Assembly: GCA_000496215.1 (NCBI GenBank)
Contig: KI543189.1
Span: 21,863 to 33,125 of the forward strand
Reading direction: 5' to 3'
DNA from: an uncultured archaeon A07HN63
GTDB lineage: Archaea > Halobacteriota > Halobacteria > Halobacteriales > Haloferacaceae
DNA length: 11,263 nt
Shown here: in pieces, positions 1 to 7,499 of the stretch
Layout: every line of letters starts with the position of its first letter
Position numbering within the stretch: the first letter of the stretch is position 1
Program-made: the position numbers and the translations under genes
Notes under the pieces: model-generated
Seen by the model: the letters and a program-made list of their open reading frames with translations, nothing else
The model's database searches: none
What the model was told of the DNA's origin: nothing

Positions 1-536
1 GACGAGTAGATGCCGGTCGCCGACGGCCGTCTTCAATCGCGTTACGTCGTCGCTGATGTCGCCGCTCTTGTGCAACGTGACGAACTCGGTATCCTCCATC
101 GGCGTCCGGGCGCGACTCGCTGCAATCTGTAGCGACGAGATACCGGGAATCACGCGCACTGGCCGGTCGATCACATCTTGCACCTTCCCGACAAACTGGT
201 AGCCCGAGTGGTTTGGATCGCCCATCAGCACCCCGTCCCGCGCTCGCCGCTGGCAACGCGGTCGGCGAACGTCGTCAGTGCCTCGCGTTCGTCCTTGTAC
301 CCACAGGTCAGCAGGTCGGCATCAGTTTCGTCCGCGATGAACTCGACGACCGTCTCGAAGCCGACGACGACATCCGCGGCTTCGATGGCCTGCCGCCCAC
401 GCGGTGTGAGATACTCCAGATTGCCGGGGCCGATACCGACCGCGTGAACGGGATCGGTATCACCGTCGAGCGATTCGGGTTCGGCTGCCGCAACCGTCGC
501 TGGGTCGGGTCCGGAATCGAGGTCGTAGTCGCTCAC
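1..536 (-). pseudogene. cbiE: cobalt-precorrin-7 (C5)-methyltransferase CbiE, frameshifted and cut by the window edge
   Basis: CbiE-type enzymes are SAM-dependent tetrapyrrole methylases that methylate C5 of the corrin precursor in cobalamin synthesis. The first 103 codons (536-225) begin with GTG and carry the glycine-rich motif VGIGPGNLEYLTPRG at residues 33-47. The frame then hits TGA at 227-225. In the -1 frame the protein continues without a stop to position 1: MGDPNHSGYQFVGKV, then VIPGISSLQIAASRART and VTLHKSGD, all typical of this family. Restoring one G in the G run (CCCC at 231-234 on the plus strand) joins the halves as RGTG-VLMGDPN. The start overlaps the cbiC stop (GTGA, 4 bases) and has GGAG 8 bases upstream, so it looks like a normal third gene of a cobN-cbiC-cbiE operon. 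The frameshift may be a real lesion, a recoding site or a sequence error. The C-terminus lies outside the window. Family assignment is confident; functional state is not. Confidence 0.85.
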
Positions 537-1276
537 GACTCGGACTCCAGTTCGAGCTCGCCGTCTCGTACATCGCTGGCGACGTGGATCAGCTCGTTCG
601 TCAGCGCGGCCGCCAGCCCGCTACCGCCGCGCCGGCCGACGTTCGTGATCGCCGGCACATCGTACTCGGCGGCGACCTCGCGGATGCGTTCGCGGCTCTC
701 GACAGCCTTCACGAAGCCGACCGGCGTGGCGACGATGACGGCAGGTCGGGTACCGTCTTCGATGCAGTCCGCGAGCGCGAAGGCGGCGGTCGGTGCGTTG
801 CCGACGACCGCGATGGCGTCCTCGTAGACACCCTGTTTGTCGAGTTCGAGCACTGACGCGGCCGTACGGGTCATCCCCGTCTCCTTGGCGAGTTCCGCGC
901 CGTTGCCGATGGCCTTGCGCTTCTCGCAGTTGTGACCGCGTCCCGTCACACCGGCTTTTGACATCGTGATGTCGGTGACAATCGTTGTCTCACGGTTGAC
1001 GGCGCGCGCGCCAGCACGGATTGGTGCAGTTGGGTCTTCCTCGCCATCGCTGTTGGTCCCGGTGAACCGCAGGAGGTGTTGAAATTCAATATCGCCCATT
1101 GAGTGGACCGCTTTCTGGCGGAACCGATCCGCGAGCGTCTCGTCGGGCACGAACTGCCGGACGATGTCCATACTCGTCTCGGCGATATCCATCGCCTCCT
1201 GCGTGGTCGCGCCGAGGTCGGCGTACTCCTCGTCGACGCCGTCGCTGTCGCCCGATGCCGCGTTCTGTTCAGTCAT
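533..1276 (-). CDS. cbiC: cobalt-precorrin-8 methylmutase (CbiC/CobH family)
   Basis: This 247-residue protein belongs to the precorrin-8X methylmutase family, which moves the C11 methyl group to C12 to form the (hydrogeno/co)byrinic acid ring. Visible family landmarks are RQKAVHSMGDIEFQHLLRF at 53-71, with His58 at the position of the catalytic His of CobH; VGNAPTAAF at 158-166; ATPVGFVKAVESRE at 183-196; and VGRRGGSGLAAALTNELI at 213-230. The first 30 or so residues are acidic and low in complexity, as is usual in haloarchaeal proteins. The ATG at 1276 is preferred over upstream in-frame starts because it overlaps the cobN stop (ATGACTGA, 8 bases) and has GGAGG 6 bases upstream. The in-frame extension beyond it is Arg/Ser-rich read-through of cobN in another frame. 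The gene lies between cobN and cbiE and overlaps both, so it is very likely co-transcribed and translationally coupled. The function is confident from the motifs. Confidence 0.95.
   Translation of the reverse strand: MTEQNAASGDSDGVDEEYADLGATTQEAMDIAETSMDIVRQFVPDETLADRFRQKAVHSMGDIEFQHLLRFTGTNSDGEEDPTAPIRAGARAVNRETTIVTDITMSKAGVTGRGHNCEKRKAIGNGAELAKETGMTRTAASVLELDKQGVYEDAIAVVGNAPTAAFALADCIEDGTRPAVIVATPVGFVKAVESRERIREVAAEYDVPAITNVGRRGGSGLAAALTNELIHVASDVRDGELELESES
545..548 (-). promoter_or_regulatory. Shine-Dalgarno site for cbiE
   Basis: On the minus strand this reads GGAG, within TGGAGT, 8 bases before the GTG start at 536 and inside the end of cbiC. It matches the CCUCC core of the archaeal 16S rRNA tail and supports the GTG start and translational coupling to cbiC. 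Confidence 0.6.
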
Positions 1277-4200
1277 CGGCCGCCTCCGGGGGTGCCTCGC
1301 TCGCTCGCGCTTCGAGGTCGCCCTCCACGCTGAGGTTGATATCGCGGAGCTGATCAGCGGTTTCGTCGTCGGCGTCCCAGAGGCCGCGGTCGATAGCCTC
1401 CAGTAGCGTGTCCGTGATCGATTCGAGCGCCCACGGGTTGACATCGCGCATCCACTCCTGTCGCTCATTGTCGAATGCGAACTTCTCGGCCACGTCCTCC
1501 CAGAGCGTGTCGCTGATGACGCCGGTGGTGGCGTCCCAGCCGAGAACGACATCGACCGTCGTCGAGAGATCACCCGCACCCTTGTAGCCATGCTCCTCCA
1601 TCGAGTCGAGCCAGTCGGGATTGAGGACACGGGCACGCATCGCCTTGCGGACTTTCTCCTCGTTGGTGTAGACATCGACGTTCTCGGGGTCCGAGGAGTC
1701 GCCGACGTAGGAGGCGGGTTCGCTGCCCGAAATCTCCGAAACGGCCGAGATGAAGCCGCCGTGGAACGCGTACCAGTCCGAGGAATCGAGTTCGTCCTGC
1801 TCCATCGTGTCCTCGATCTTGACGGTCGCATCGACGCTGGAGAGGCGGCGTTCGAAGCTGTCGTGGGCCTCGCTGACCTTCCCGCGTTTGCCCATCGCGT
1901 AGCCGCCCCACTGGACGTACACGTCGGCGAGGTCACCGCGGTCGTCCCAGTTACCCTCGTCGACGGCCTTGTTCGTCCCCGCGCCGTAGCCACCGGGCCG
2001 CGTCGTGAAGACGCGCTCGGTTGCCGCGCTTTTCGCCTCGTCGGGGTCGAGGCCGTCGGCCTCCAGTTCCTCGACTTCCTCCTCGACGTGTTTCTTGATG
2101 TAGTTCATCTCGTGTGGTTCGTCGAGATCGACGACCGCCGAAACGGCATCGTGGATGACACCGGCTGCGGCGGGGAATGCGTCGCGGAACAGCCCCGAGA
2201 CGCGCGTCGTCACGTCGATCCGTGGGCGATCGAGTTCGTCGAGGTCGATTGGCTCAACATCGTCGATCCGGCCGGCGTCGGTCCAGACCGGCCGCACGCC
2301 CATCATCGCCAGCACTTGGCCGATGGTTTCACCTTTCGTGCGGACGGTCGGCGTCCCCCACGCGACGACGCCGATTTCCTCGGGATACTCGCCGTTGTCG
2401 TCGTGGTGGCGGTCGAGGACGCCCTCAGCGACATCCTTGCCGACCTGCCACGCGTATTTCGCTGGCACCTTGCGCGGATCGAGCGTGTAGAAGTTCCGGG
2501 CGGTCGGCAGCAGATCGACGCCGCCGCGGGTCGGTGCGCCGGAGCCACCCGGCGGCACGTACTCACCGTTGAGCGCGTCGGCTGTTCTGGGAACCTCGTT
2601 CTCGGCTCCCTGCACTCGCGGTGCGGCCTCCTCGCAGATGAACGCGAGTGCCTCCCGCAGGTCGTTGTGCGCACCGGAGTTCGCTCGGCCGTCGCCGACC
2701 GTATCGATATCGACGACGAGCAGATTGATATTGACCTCGTCGTCTGGTCCGGCTTCTCGTTCGGAATCGGGTACGTCAAAGTCATTGGCTGCGAGGGTTT
2801 CGACCAATTCCACACAGGTTTCGTGGACGTGGTCGGCGGCCTCGGCGTAGGTCATCCCAAGATCGTCGTCGTACTCGCCGGGACGGTTTCGCATCGCGTC
2901 GTAGTCGACGCCAAGCGCGCCGGCGACGCTCTCACGCAGGCTCGGCGTGTCGCCGTTTTCGAGGCGGGTGAGCGCGACCAGATACTCGACGAGTCGGTCA
3001 TCGGCCGGCGGTTCGCTCATCGTGTGCAATCCGAGCCGGATCTGGGTCGTCTTCACGTCGGTCAGGTACTCGTGGATTCGTTCGACAAGTTCGTCGATCC
3101 CGACTTCGTCGCCGGCGACCTCGCCCTCGGCGAGCGTCGAGCCGGCCTCGTCGGGGCCACGAACCTCCATCTGCTCGTCGATTGCGCCGCTCGTACCGAG
3201 TTCGACCGCGAGATCGAGCTCGTCGACCTTGCGGCGGAGCAGTTCTTCGAGATGCTCGCCCTCGTCGCTGCGGGCGTCTTCCATCCCCGCCTCGCGGTAC
3301 TCGTTGGCGAGTTCCTCCAGTTCGCTGAGTTCGTCGTAGGTACCGGCGTTGGCCATGACCGGCGTCAGGTAGTCGACGATAGCGGCGTAGGATCGACGCT
3401 TCGCCTGCGTGCCCTCACCGGGGTTGTTGACGATATAGGGGTAGACGTTCGGCAGGTCGTCGATCAGCTGGTCGGGCGCGCTTTCGCCGTTGAGACCGAC
3501 GGTTTTGCCGGGCAGCCACTCTAGCGAGCCGTGCGTGCCGAGATGGACGACGGCGTCGGCCTCGAAGCTGTTGCGCAGCCACGCGTAGAACGCGTAGTAG
3601 TCGTGTGGGGGCTGGAGATCAGAATCGTGATAGACCTTTGCAGGGTCCATGCCGAACCCGCGCGGCGACTGGACCGTGACGAGGACGTTGCCAAACTCAG
3701 CGCCGGGAATCGCAAACGGCCGCTCGGGTGGGTCGCCCCACTCGTCGATGATGTTCTCCTGAAACCGCTCGTCGGCGTCGGCGAACCACTCGCGATACTG
3801 GTCGGTCGAGACGACATCGACCGAGCGATCACGGACATCGTCGGGCGCAACCCAGCGGTTGTCGAGCGTTAGCTGGCTGGTGAGAATATCGATCAGTTGC
3901 TGGCCCGAGGCCGGCTGGTCGTCGCCGAGGTCGTAGCCCCGAGCGTCGAGCTCGTCAAGGAGGTTGATCGTGCTCTCGGGGGAGTCGAGCCCAAATGCCG
4001 TCCCGATCCCGTCGTCGCTCGGCGGGTAGTTGTGCAAGACGACGGCGACGTTCTTCTCGTCGTTATCGAGATAGCGGAGTCGCGCCCAGTTGACTGCCAG
4101 CCGGGCGGCGTGATCGACACGCTCCTCAATCGGGAAGTGGTGTTTCGGCGCGCTGCCGATGTCGGCGGTGTCGTCCATGCGTTCCTTGCCCGAGATCGGA

Positions 4201-5150
4201 TGGGTGATGACGTTGCCGTCGAACTCGGGGAGGGCCACGGAGAGCGCGAGTTCGAACCCCATCACGCCGGTGTCGCTTGACTCGTACCGCGACCGCGAGC
4301 GCATCGTCGTGATTGTCTGGAGGACGGGCACGCCGAGGCGGTCGAGGAACACGTCCTCGGCCGAATCGCCCTCGTCGCTCGCCGACCGACCGCGTTCGTC
4401 CATCGACAGCGAGAACATGAACGAGGAGAGCACGGCGTCGACGATTGGCTCGCCATCGTCAAGTAGCCAGTTGTCGGTCACCCACTCGGCGTTTTCCTGG
4501 CCCTCCTCGTCGGCCGCCGGATTACAGAAGATCGGAAGCGCGTTCGCGCCCTGTGACTCCAGCGCGCGAACCTGCGAATCGACGTAGCGGGTGTTTTCGT
4601 GCGTCCAGTGAGATTCGTAAAACCAGATGGCAACGGTCGGTTTGTCGGGGTCGAACGTCTCGCGGAGGGCGTCGTACTCGATGCCGGGATGGTCGGGGTG
4701 ATAGACACCTTCGGTCGGGAGTTCGGTCGGCTCGTCGTACTCGGTGTCGACGCCGCCGTACTCGCTTGCGAGGAACCGACAGCAGTGCTCGACGTTGATC
4801 GTCCCGCCGCGTTCGAGATACTCGTAGACCAGATCGCGGTCGGCGTCGGCGACGGAGGTGTCCTCGAAGGCAAAGGCGTCGCCGGTTCCCTTGACGATCA
4901 GCGGAACGCCCAGCTCGCGCAGCCGGTCGACCGCGTACTCGTAGCCGGGCATGCTGTCCTCGCCGCCGTGGAGCCAGAGGACGACCGCCGCCACATCCTC
5001 GCAGTCGTCGACGAACGCCTCCACGTCCGTCTGGTCGTCGAGGTCGCCCTCCGAGCGGACGACGAGATCGATACCATCGAGTCGGCTCGCCGCCCGCTGG
5101 ACGGAGCCGAGTTCGTTTTCGGTTGCCGTATAGAGGCCAATCCGTGTCAT
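1269..5150 (-). CDS. cobN: cobaltochelatase large subunit CobN
   Basis: This 1293-residue protein is the large, tetrapyrrole-binding subunit of an ATP-dependent metal chelatase (CobN/BchH family). It inserts cobalt into the corrin ring with help from AAA+ and VWA subunits. The length fits the family. Motifs visible include the N-terminal strand RIGLYTAT (3-10), WFYESHWTHENT (176-187), PISGKERMDD near 318-327, the hallmark VHLGTHGSLEWLPGKTVGLN at 535-554 (His536 and His540 lie in the presumed metal/porphyrin site), GSGAPTRGGVDLLPTARNFY (869-888), VVAWGTPTVRTKGETIGQ (928-945), RPGGYGAGTNKAVDEGNWDD near 1051-1070, and EEHGYKGAGDL and NPWALESI near the C-terminus. The start at 5150 is chosen because the conserved N-terminal strand follows it directly. 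The 53-residue in-frame extension upstream runs antisense into the divergent chelatase gene and looks non-coding. No clear Shine-Dalgarno site precedes it. It heads the cobN-cbiC-cbiE operon, and its partner subunit is encoded divergently 31 bases away. Confidence 0.95.
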   Translation of the reverse strand: MTRIGLYTATENELGSVQRAASRLDGIDLVVRSEGDLDDQTDVEAFVDDCEDVAAVVLWLHGGEDSMPGYEYAVDRLRELGVPLIVKGTGDAFAFEDTSVADADRDLVYEYLERGGTINVEHCCRFLASEYGGVDTEYDEPTELPTEGVYHPDHPGIEYDALRETFDPDKPTVAIWFYESHWTHENTRYVDSQVRALESQGANALPIFCNPAADEEGQENAEWVTDNWLLDDGEPIVDAVLSSFMFSLSMDERGRSASDEGDSAEDVFLDRLGVPVLQTITTMRSRSRYESSDTGVMGFELALSVALPEFDGNVITHPISGKERMDDTADIGSAPKHHFPIEERVDHAARLAVNWARLRYLDNDEKNVAVVLHNYPPSDDGIGTAFGLDSPESTINLLDELDARGYDLGDDQPASGQQLIDILTSQLTLDNRWVAPDDVRDRSVDVVSTDQYREWFADADERFQENIIDEWGDPPERPFAIPGAEFGNVLVTVQSPRGFGMDPAKVYHDSDLQPPHDYYAFYAWLRNSFEADAVVHLGTHGSLEWLPGKTVGLNGESAPDQLIDDLPNVYPYIVNNPGEGTQAKRRSYAAIVDYLTPVMANAGTYDELSELEELANEYREAGMEDARSDEGEHLEELLRRKVDELDLAVELGTSGAIDEQMEVRGPDEAGSTLAEGEVAGDEVGIDELVERIHEYLTDVKTTQIRLGLHTMSEPPADDRLVEYLVALTRLENGDTPSLRESVAGALGVDYDAMRNRPGEYDDDLGMTYAEAADHVHETCVELVETLAANDFDVPDSEREAGPDDEVNINLLVVDIDTVGDGRANSGAHNDLREALAFICEEAAPRVQGAENEVPRTADALNGEYVPPGGSGAPTRGGVDLLPTARNFYTLDPRKVPAKYAWQVGKDVAEGVLDRHHDDNGEYPEEIGVVAWGTPTVRTKGETIGQVLAMMGVRPVWTDAGRIDDVEPIDLDELDRPRIDVTTRVSGLFRDAFPAAAGVIHDAVSAVVDLDEPHEMNYIKKHVEEEVEELEADGLDPDEAKSAATERVFTTRPGGYGAGTNKAVDEGNWDDRGDLADVYVQWGGYAMGKRGKVSEAHDSFERRLSSVDATVKIEDTMEQDELDSSDWYAFHGGFISAVSEISGSEPASYVGDSSDPENVDVYTNEEKVRKAMRARVLNPDWLDSMEEHGYKGAGDLSTTVDVVLGWDATTGVISDTLWEDVAEKFAFDNERQEWMRDVNPWALESITDTLLEAIDRGLWDADDETADQLRDINLSVEGDLEARASEAPPEAADD
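1283..1287 (-). promoter_or_regulatory. Shine-Dalgarno site for cbiC
   Basis: The minus strand reads GGAGG 6 bases before the ATG at 1276, inside the last codons of cobN. It decides the cbiC start and argues against the much longer in-frame open reading frame. Confidence 0.75.
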
Positions 5151-5151
5151 C

Positions 5152-5159
5152 TTTATAAA
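5152..5159 (+). promoter_or_regulatory. TATA box of the chlID-type gene in the 31-bp divergent gap
   Basis: TTTATAAA is a perfect palindrome centred 26.5 bases before the ATG at 5182, the spacing expected of a leaderless haloarchaeal transcript on the plus strand. Read on the minus strand it would start transcripts about 20 bases inside cobN, so it does not serve the annotated cobN start. The rest of the gap (5151-5181) shows no cobalamin riboswitch, which would not fit in 31 bases, and no ribosome binding site. Confidence 0.7.
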
Positions 5160-5181
5160 CCAGCGTTGTAGTAGCGCAAGT

Positions 5182-7413
5182 ATGGTTGCAGACCCGGCGA
5201 GCAAAAACCTGTCGTCAGTGCCTTTCCCCGCGATCGTCGGCCAAGACGACCTCAAACGGGTGCTGTTGCTCGCTGCGGCCCACGACGATCTCAGCGGTGC
5301 GGTCATCACCGGTGAGAAGGGGACCGCGAAATCGACCGCGGTGCGTGCCCTCGTCGACCTCCTCCCCGAGCAGCAAGCGGTCGCCGACTGTCCCTATGGC
5401 TGTGCCCCCGACGATCCAGCCAGCCAGTGCGATGACTGCCGCGACCGCGACCGCGATGACCTCCCCGTCGAAACACGACAGGTGCCGCTGGTCACCCTCC
5501 CGCTGGGGGCGACCCGTGATCGCGTCGTCGGGACACTCTCGGTCGAGGATGCGATGGCGGGTGACGCCGAGTTCGATCCCGGTCTGCTCGCAGCGGCCAA
5601 CCGTGGGATTCTCTACGTCGATGAGATCAATTTACTCGACGACCACCTCGTCGACGTACTGCTCGATGCCGCGGCCAGCGGCGTCAACACGGTCGAGCGC
5701 GACGGAATCAGTGTCACTCACCCGGCCGAATTCACGCTCATCGGGACGATGAACCCCGAGGAGGGCGACCTCCGGCCACAGCTCCGCGACCGCTTCGATC
5801 TGCAGGCGACCGTCACCGGCTGTCAGGATACCGACGACCGGGTCGATATCATCGACCGTGCGCTCGCCGAGGGCGGCGACGGAGACACCGCCACAGAGTA
5901 CGGCGATGAAATCACCGACCTGTGCGAATCGCTACGGGTCGCCCGCGAGTCGATCGATTCGGTGTCGCTGCCGGCCGAATTCAAGGAATCGATCGCCGAA
6001 CTCTGCACCGACGCTGGTGTCGACGGCCACCGCGCCGACATTGCGACCGCGCGGGCAGCCATCGCGTCGGCCGCCCTCGACGGCCGACCGAAGGTCATCG
6101 AATCCGACGTACAGGAGGCCGCCCGCTACACCCTGCCGCATCGCCTGCAGAGCGATCCGTTCGAGGAACCACCCGACCCCGAGGACCTGCTCGACGATCA
6201 TTTCGACGACGAGGACGACGGCAGCGAGGACGAAGCCGAATCCGACACCGAGGGCTCGGACGAGGCAAACGACGGCGAGTCGGGTGAGGCGGGCGACGAC
6301 GAGTCGGGTGATGCTGACGACGAATCCGCCGACAGCGAGTCCGGTGAATCGAACGACACGGATGCCCCGGACGATTCCGAGCGTGGCGATAGCGACGCCG
6401 ATGAGCGCGGCGAGCGAGAACGCGACCCAGAAATCGACGGCGACGACGGTGACGAAACTGGGGGTCGAAGCCCGCCAGAGGAGACCGGCGAGCAGGGTGA
6501 AACCCCTGCCGACGCGCCACAGGGGGAGGCCGACAGCGACACCCCCGAAGACGGACCGACACCCGAGGACGGTGAGGATGAAACTCCTAGGACACCGCTC
6601 ATGCCCGGCGAGCAACGTTCCGCCGTCGGTGACGCCGCTGCCCCCGACATCGACGACGCTGTCAGCGAGACCGACGCTAATCTAGAGGCCGGCGCGACGG
6701 GACAGCACAGCCACCAGCAGGCGGCTGGTGGTCGCGGGACTCGCGTGCGAACCGAACCCGCAAGGGACGGCGAGTCGATCGACGCGGCGGCATCGGTTCG
6801 AACAGCCGCAACACGGGGACACAGCGAAGTCGAGGCCGACGACCTCCGGCAGTCCGTCCGGGAACGCGAGCAGGCAGCTACCATCGTGTTTGCCGTTGAC
6901 GCCAGCGCGTCGATGACGCCCGCGATGGAGGCCGCAAAGGGTGTCGTCCTCGAACTCCTGCGCGACGCCTACGAGCAGCGCGACGAGGTTGCGTTTGTGG
7001 CCTTCGGCGGCGACGACGCCGAAGTGTTGCTGCCGCCAACCCGCAGCGTCTCGCTGGCGGCCCGTCACCTCAAATCGCTGCCGACGGGCGACCGGACGCC
7101 GCTGCCGGCCGGCCTCGATACCGCCAGACAGGTTGCTGCCGACACCGAGTCGACGCTGTCTGTCGTGGTACTTGTGACCGACGGCCGAGCGAATGTCGCC
7201 GACGGCAGTCCGACCGCAGCGACCCGGCAGGCCGCCCGCCGCCTCGCTGCTGGTGACACGCAGGTCGTTATCGTCGACGCCAGCGAGGCGCGTGAGGGAT
7301 TGATTCCGGTTATCGCCGAGACGACTAACGCCGAAACGGTCCCGCTGTCGGCACTCAGCCCGGAACTCGTGTCGGCTGCGGTGTCGGGTACGGTCGCTCC
7401 AAGTGACGAATAA
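5182..7413 (+). CDS. chlID: fused AAA+/VWA chelatase subunit (ChlI-ChlD type, CobN partner)
   Basis: This 743-residue protein combines the two small subunits of Mg/Co chelatases. Residues 1-330 form a ChlI/BchI-like AAA+ ATPase: Walker A GEKGTAKS (44-51), Walker B ILYVDEIN (143-150), GTMNPEEGDLRPQLRDRF (188-205) and a sensor-2 region DGHRADIATARAA (281-293). Four cysteines (70, 74, 83, 86; CPYGC...CDDC) sit after Walker A and could bind a metal. Residues about 333-500 are an acidic, low-complexity linker rich in Asp, Glu, Ser and Gly. Residues 565-743 form a VWA/ChlD domain with an intact MIDAS: DASAS (573-577), the Thr in TGDRTPL (635-641) and the Asp in VTDGRAN (665-671). The role inferred from context is to power metal insertion by CobN, replacing separate CobS and CobT. 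The ATG has no Shine-Dalgarno site but a well-placed TATA box, so the mRNA is probably leaderless. Assignment to CobN rather than another chelatase rests on adjacency. Confidence 0.93.
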   Translation: MVADPASKNLSSVPFPAIVGQDDLKRVLLLAAAHDDLSGAVITGEKGTAKSTAVRALVDLLPEQQAVADCPYGCAPDDPASQCDDCRDRDRDDLPVETRQVPLVTLPLGATRDRVVGTLSVEDAMAGDAEFDPGLLAAANRGILYVDEINLLDDHLVDVLLDAAASGVNTVERDGISVTHPAEFTLIGTMNPEEGDLRPQLRDRFDLQATVTGCQDTDDRVDIIDRALAEGGDGDTATEYGDEITDLCESLRVARESIDSVSLPAEFKESIAELCTDAGVDGHRADIATARAAIASAALDGRPKVIESDVQEAARYTLPHRLQSDPFEEPPDPEDLLDDHFDDEDDGSEDEAESDTEGSDEANDGESGEAGDDESGDADDESADSESGESNDTDAPDDSERGDSDADERGERERDPEIDGDDGDETGGRSPPEETGEQGETPADAPQGEADSDTPEDGPTPEDGEDETPRTPLMPGEQRSAVGDAAAPDIDDAVSETDANLEAGATGQHSHQQAAGGRGTRVRTEPARDGESIDAAASVRTAATRGHSEVEADDLRQSVREREQAATIVFAVDASASMTPAMEAAKGVVLELLRDAYEQRDEVAFVAFGGDDAEVLLPPTRSVSLAARHLKSLPTGDRTPLPAGLDTARQVAADTESTLSVVVLVTDGRANVADGSPTAATRQAARRLAAGDTQVVIVDASEAREGLIPVIAETTNAETVPLSALSPELVSAAVSGTVAPSDE

Positions 7414-7468
7414 TCAACGCGGTGCCGCAGGTCAATCCGGCGGCTGCAGTATCGCCCGCGGCCACCAC

Positions 7469-7474
7469 AATTAA
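7469..7474 (+). promoter_or_regulatory. possible TATA-like element of the glutamate dehydrogenase gene
   Basis: AATTAA is the only A/T-rich patch in the GC-rich gap 7414-7499 and lies about 28 bases before the ATG at 7500, consistent with a leaderless or nearly leaderless transcript. It is a weak match to the haloarchaeal TATA consensus. Confidence 0.4.
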
Positions 7475-7499
7475 CGCCGCCGACTCCCTGTATGGAGGT

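Noticed and set aside
1277..1993. Long upstream extension of the cbiC frame
   Set aside because: It is Arg/Ser/Thr-rich and out of frame with cobN, which occupies the same strand. The ATG at 1276 has a good Shine-Dalgarno site and a tight overlap with the cobN stop.
1590..3524. A 644-codon open frame on the plus strand across cobN
   Set aside because: It is fully antisense to cobN, whose motifs are intact along the whole stretch. Long antisense open frames are common in GC-rich haloarchaeal genes, and this translation shows no recognisable family pattern.
5151..5181. Cobalamin riboswitch upstream of cobN
   Set aside because: The gap of 31 bases is far too short and no B12-box-like sequence is visible.
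5151..5309. N-terminal extension of cobN to an ATG at 5309
   Set aside because: The added 53 residues overlap the start of the divergent chelatase gene, lack family likeness and precede the conserved RIGLYTAT strand, which starts right after the ATG at 5150.
5858..6884. Several open frames of 120-275 codons in and opposite the acidic linker of the chelatase subunit
   Set aside because: They are Arg/Pro/Ser-rich shadows produced by GC-rich repetitive Asp/Glu/Ser codons in the true frame.
7422..7499. GTG start that would extend glutamate dehydrogenase by 26 residues
   Set aside because: The extension is Ala-rich, begins 9 bases after the preceding stop and is not expected in the family. The ATG at 7500 gives the usual length, and a TATA-like element is correctly placed for it.
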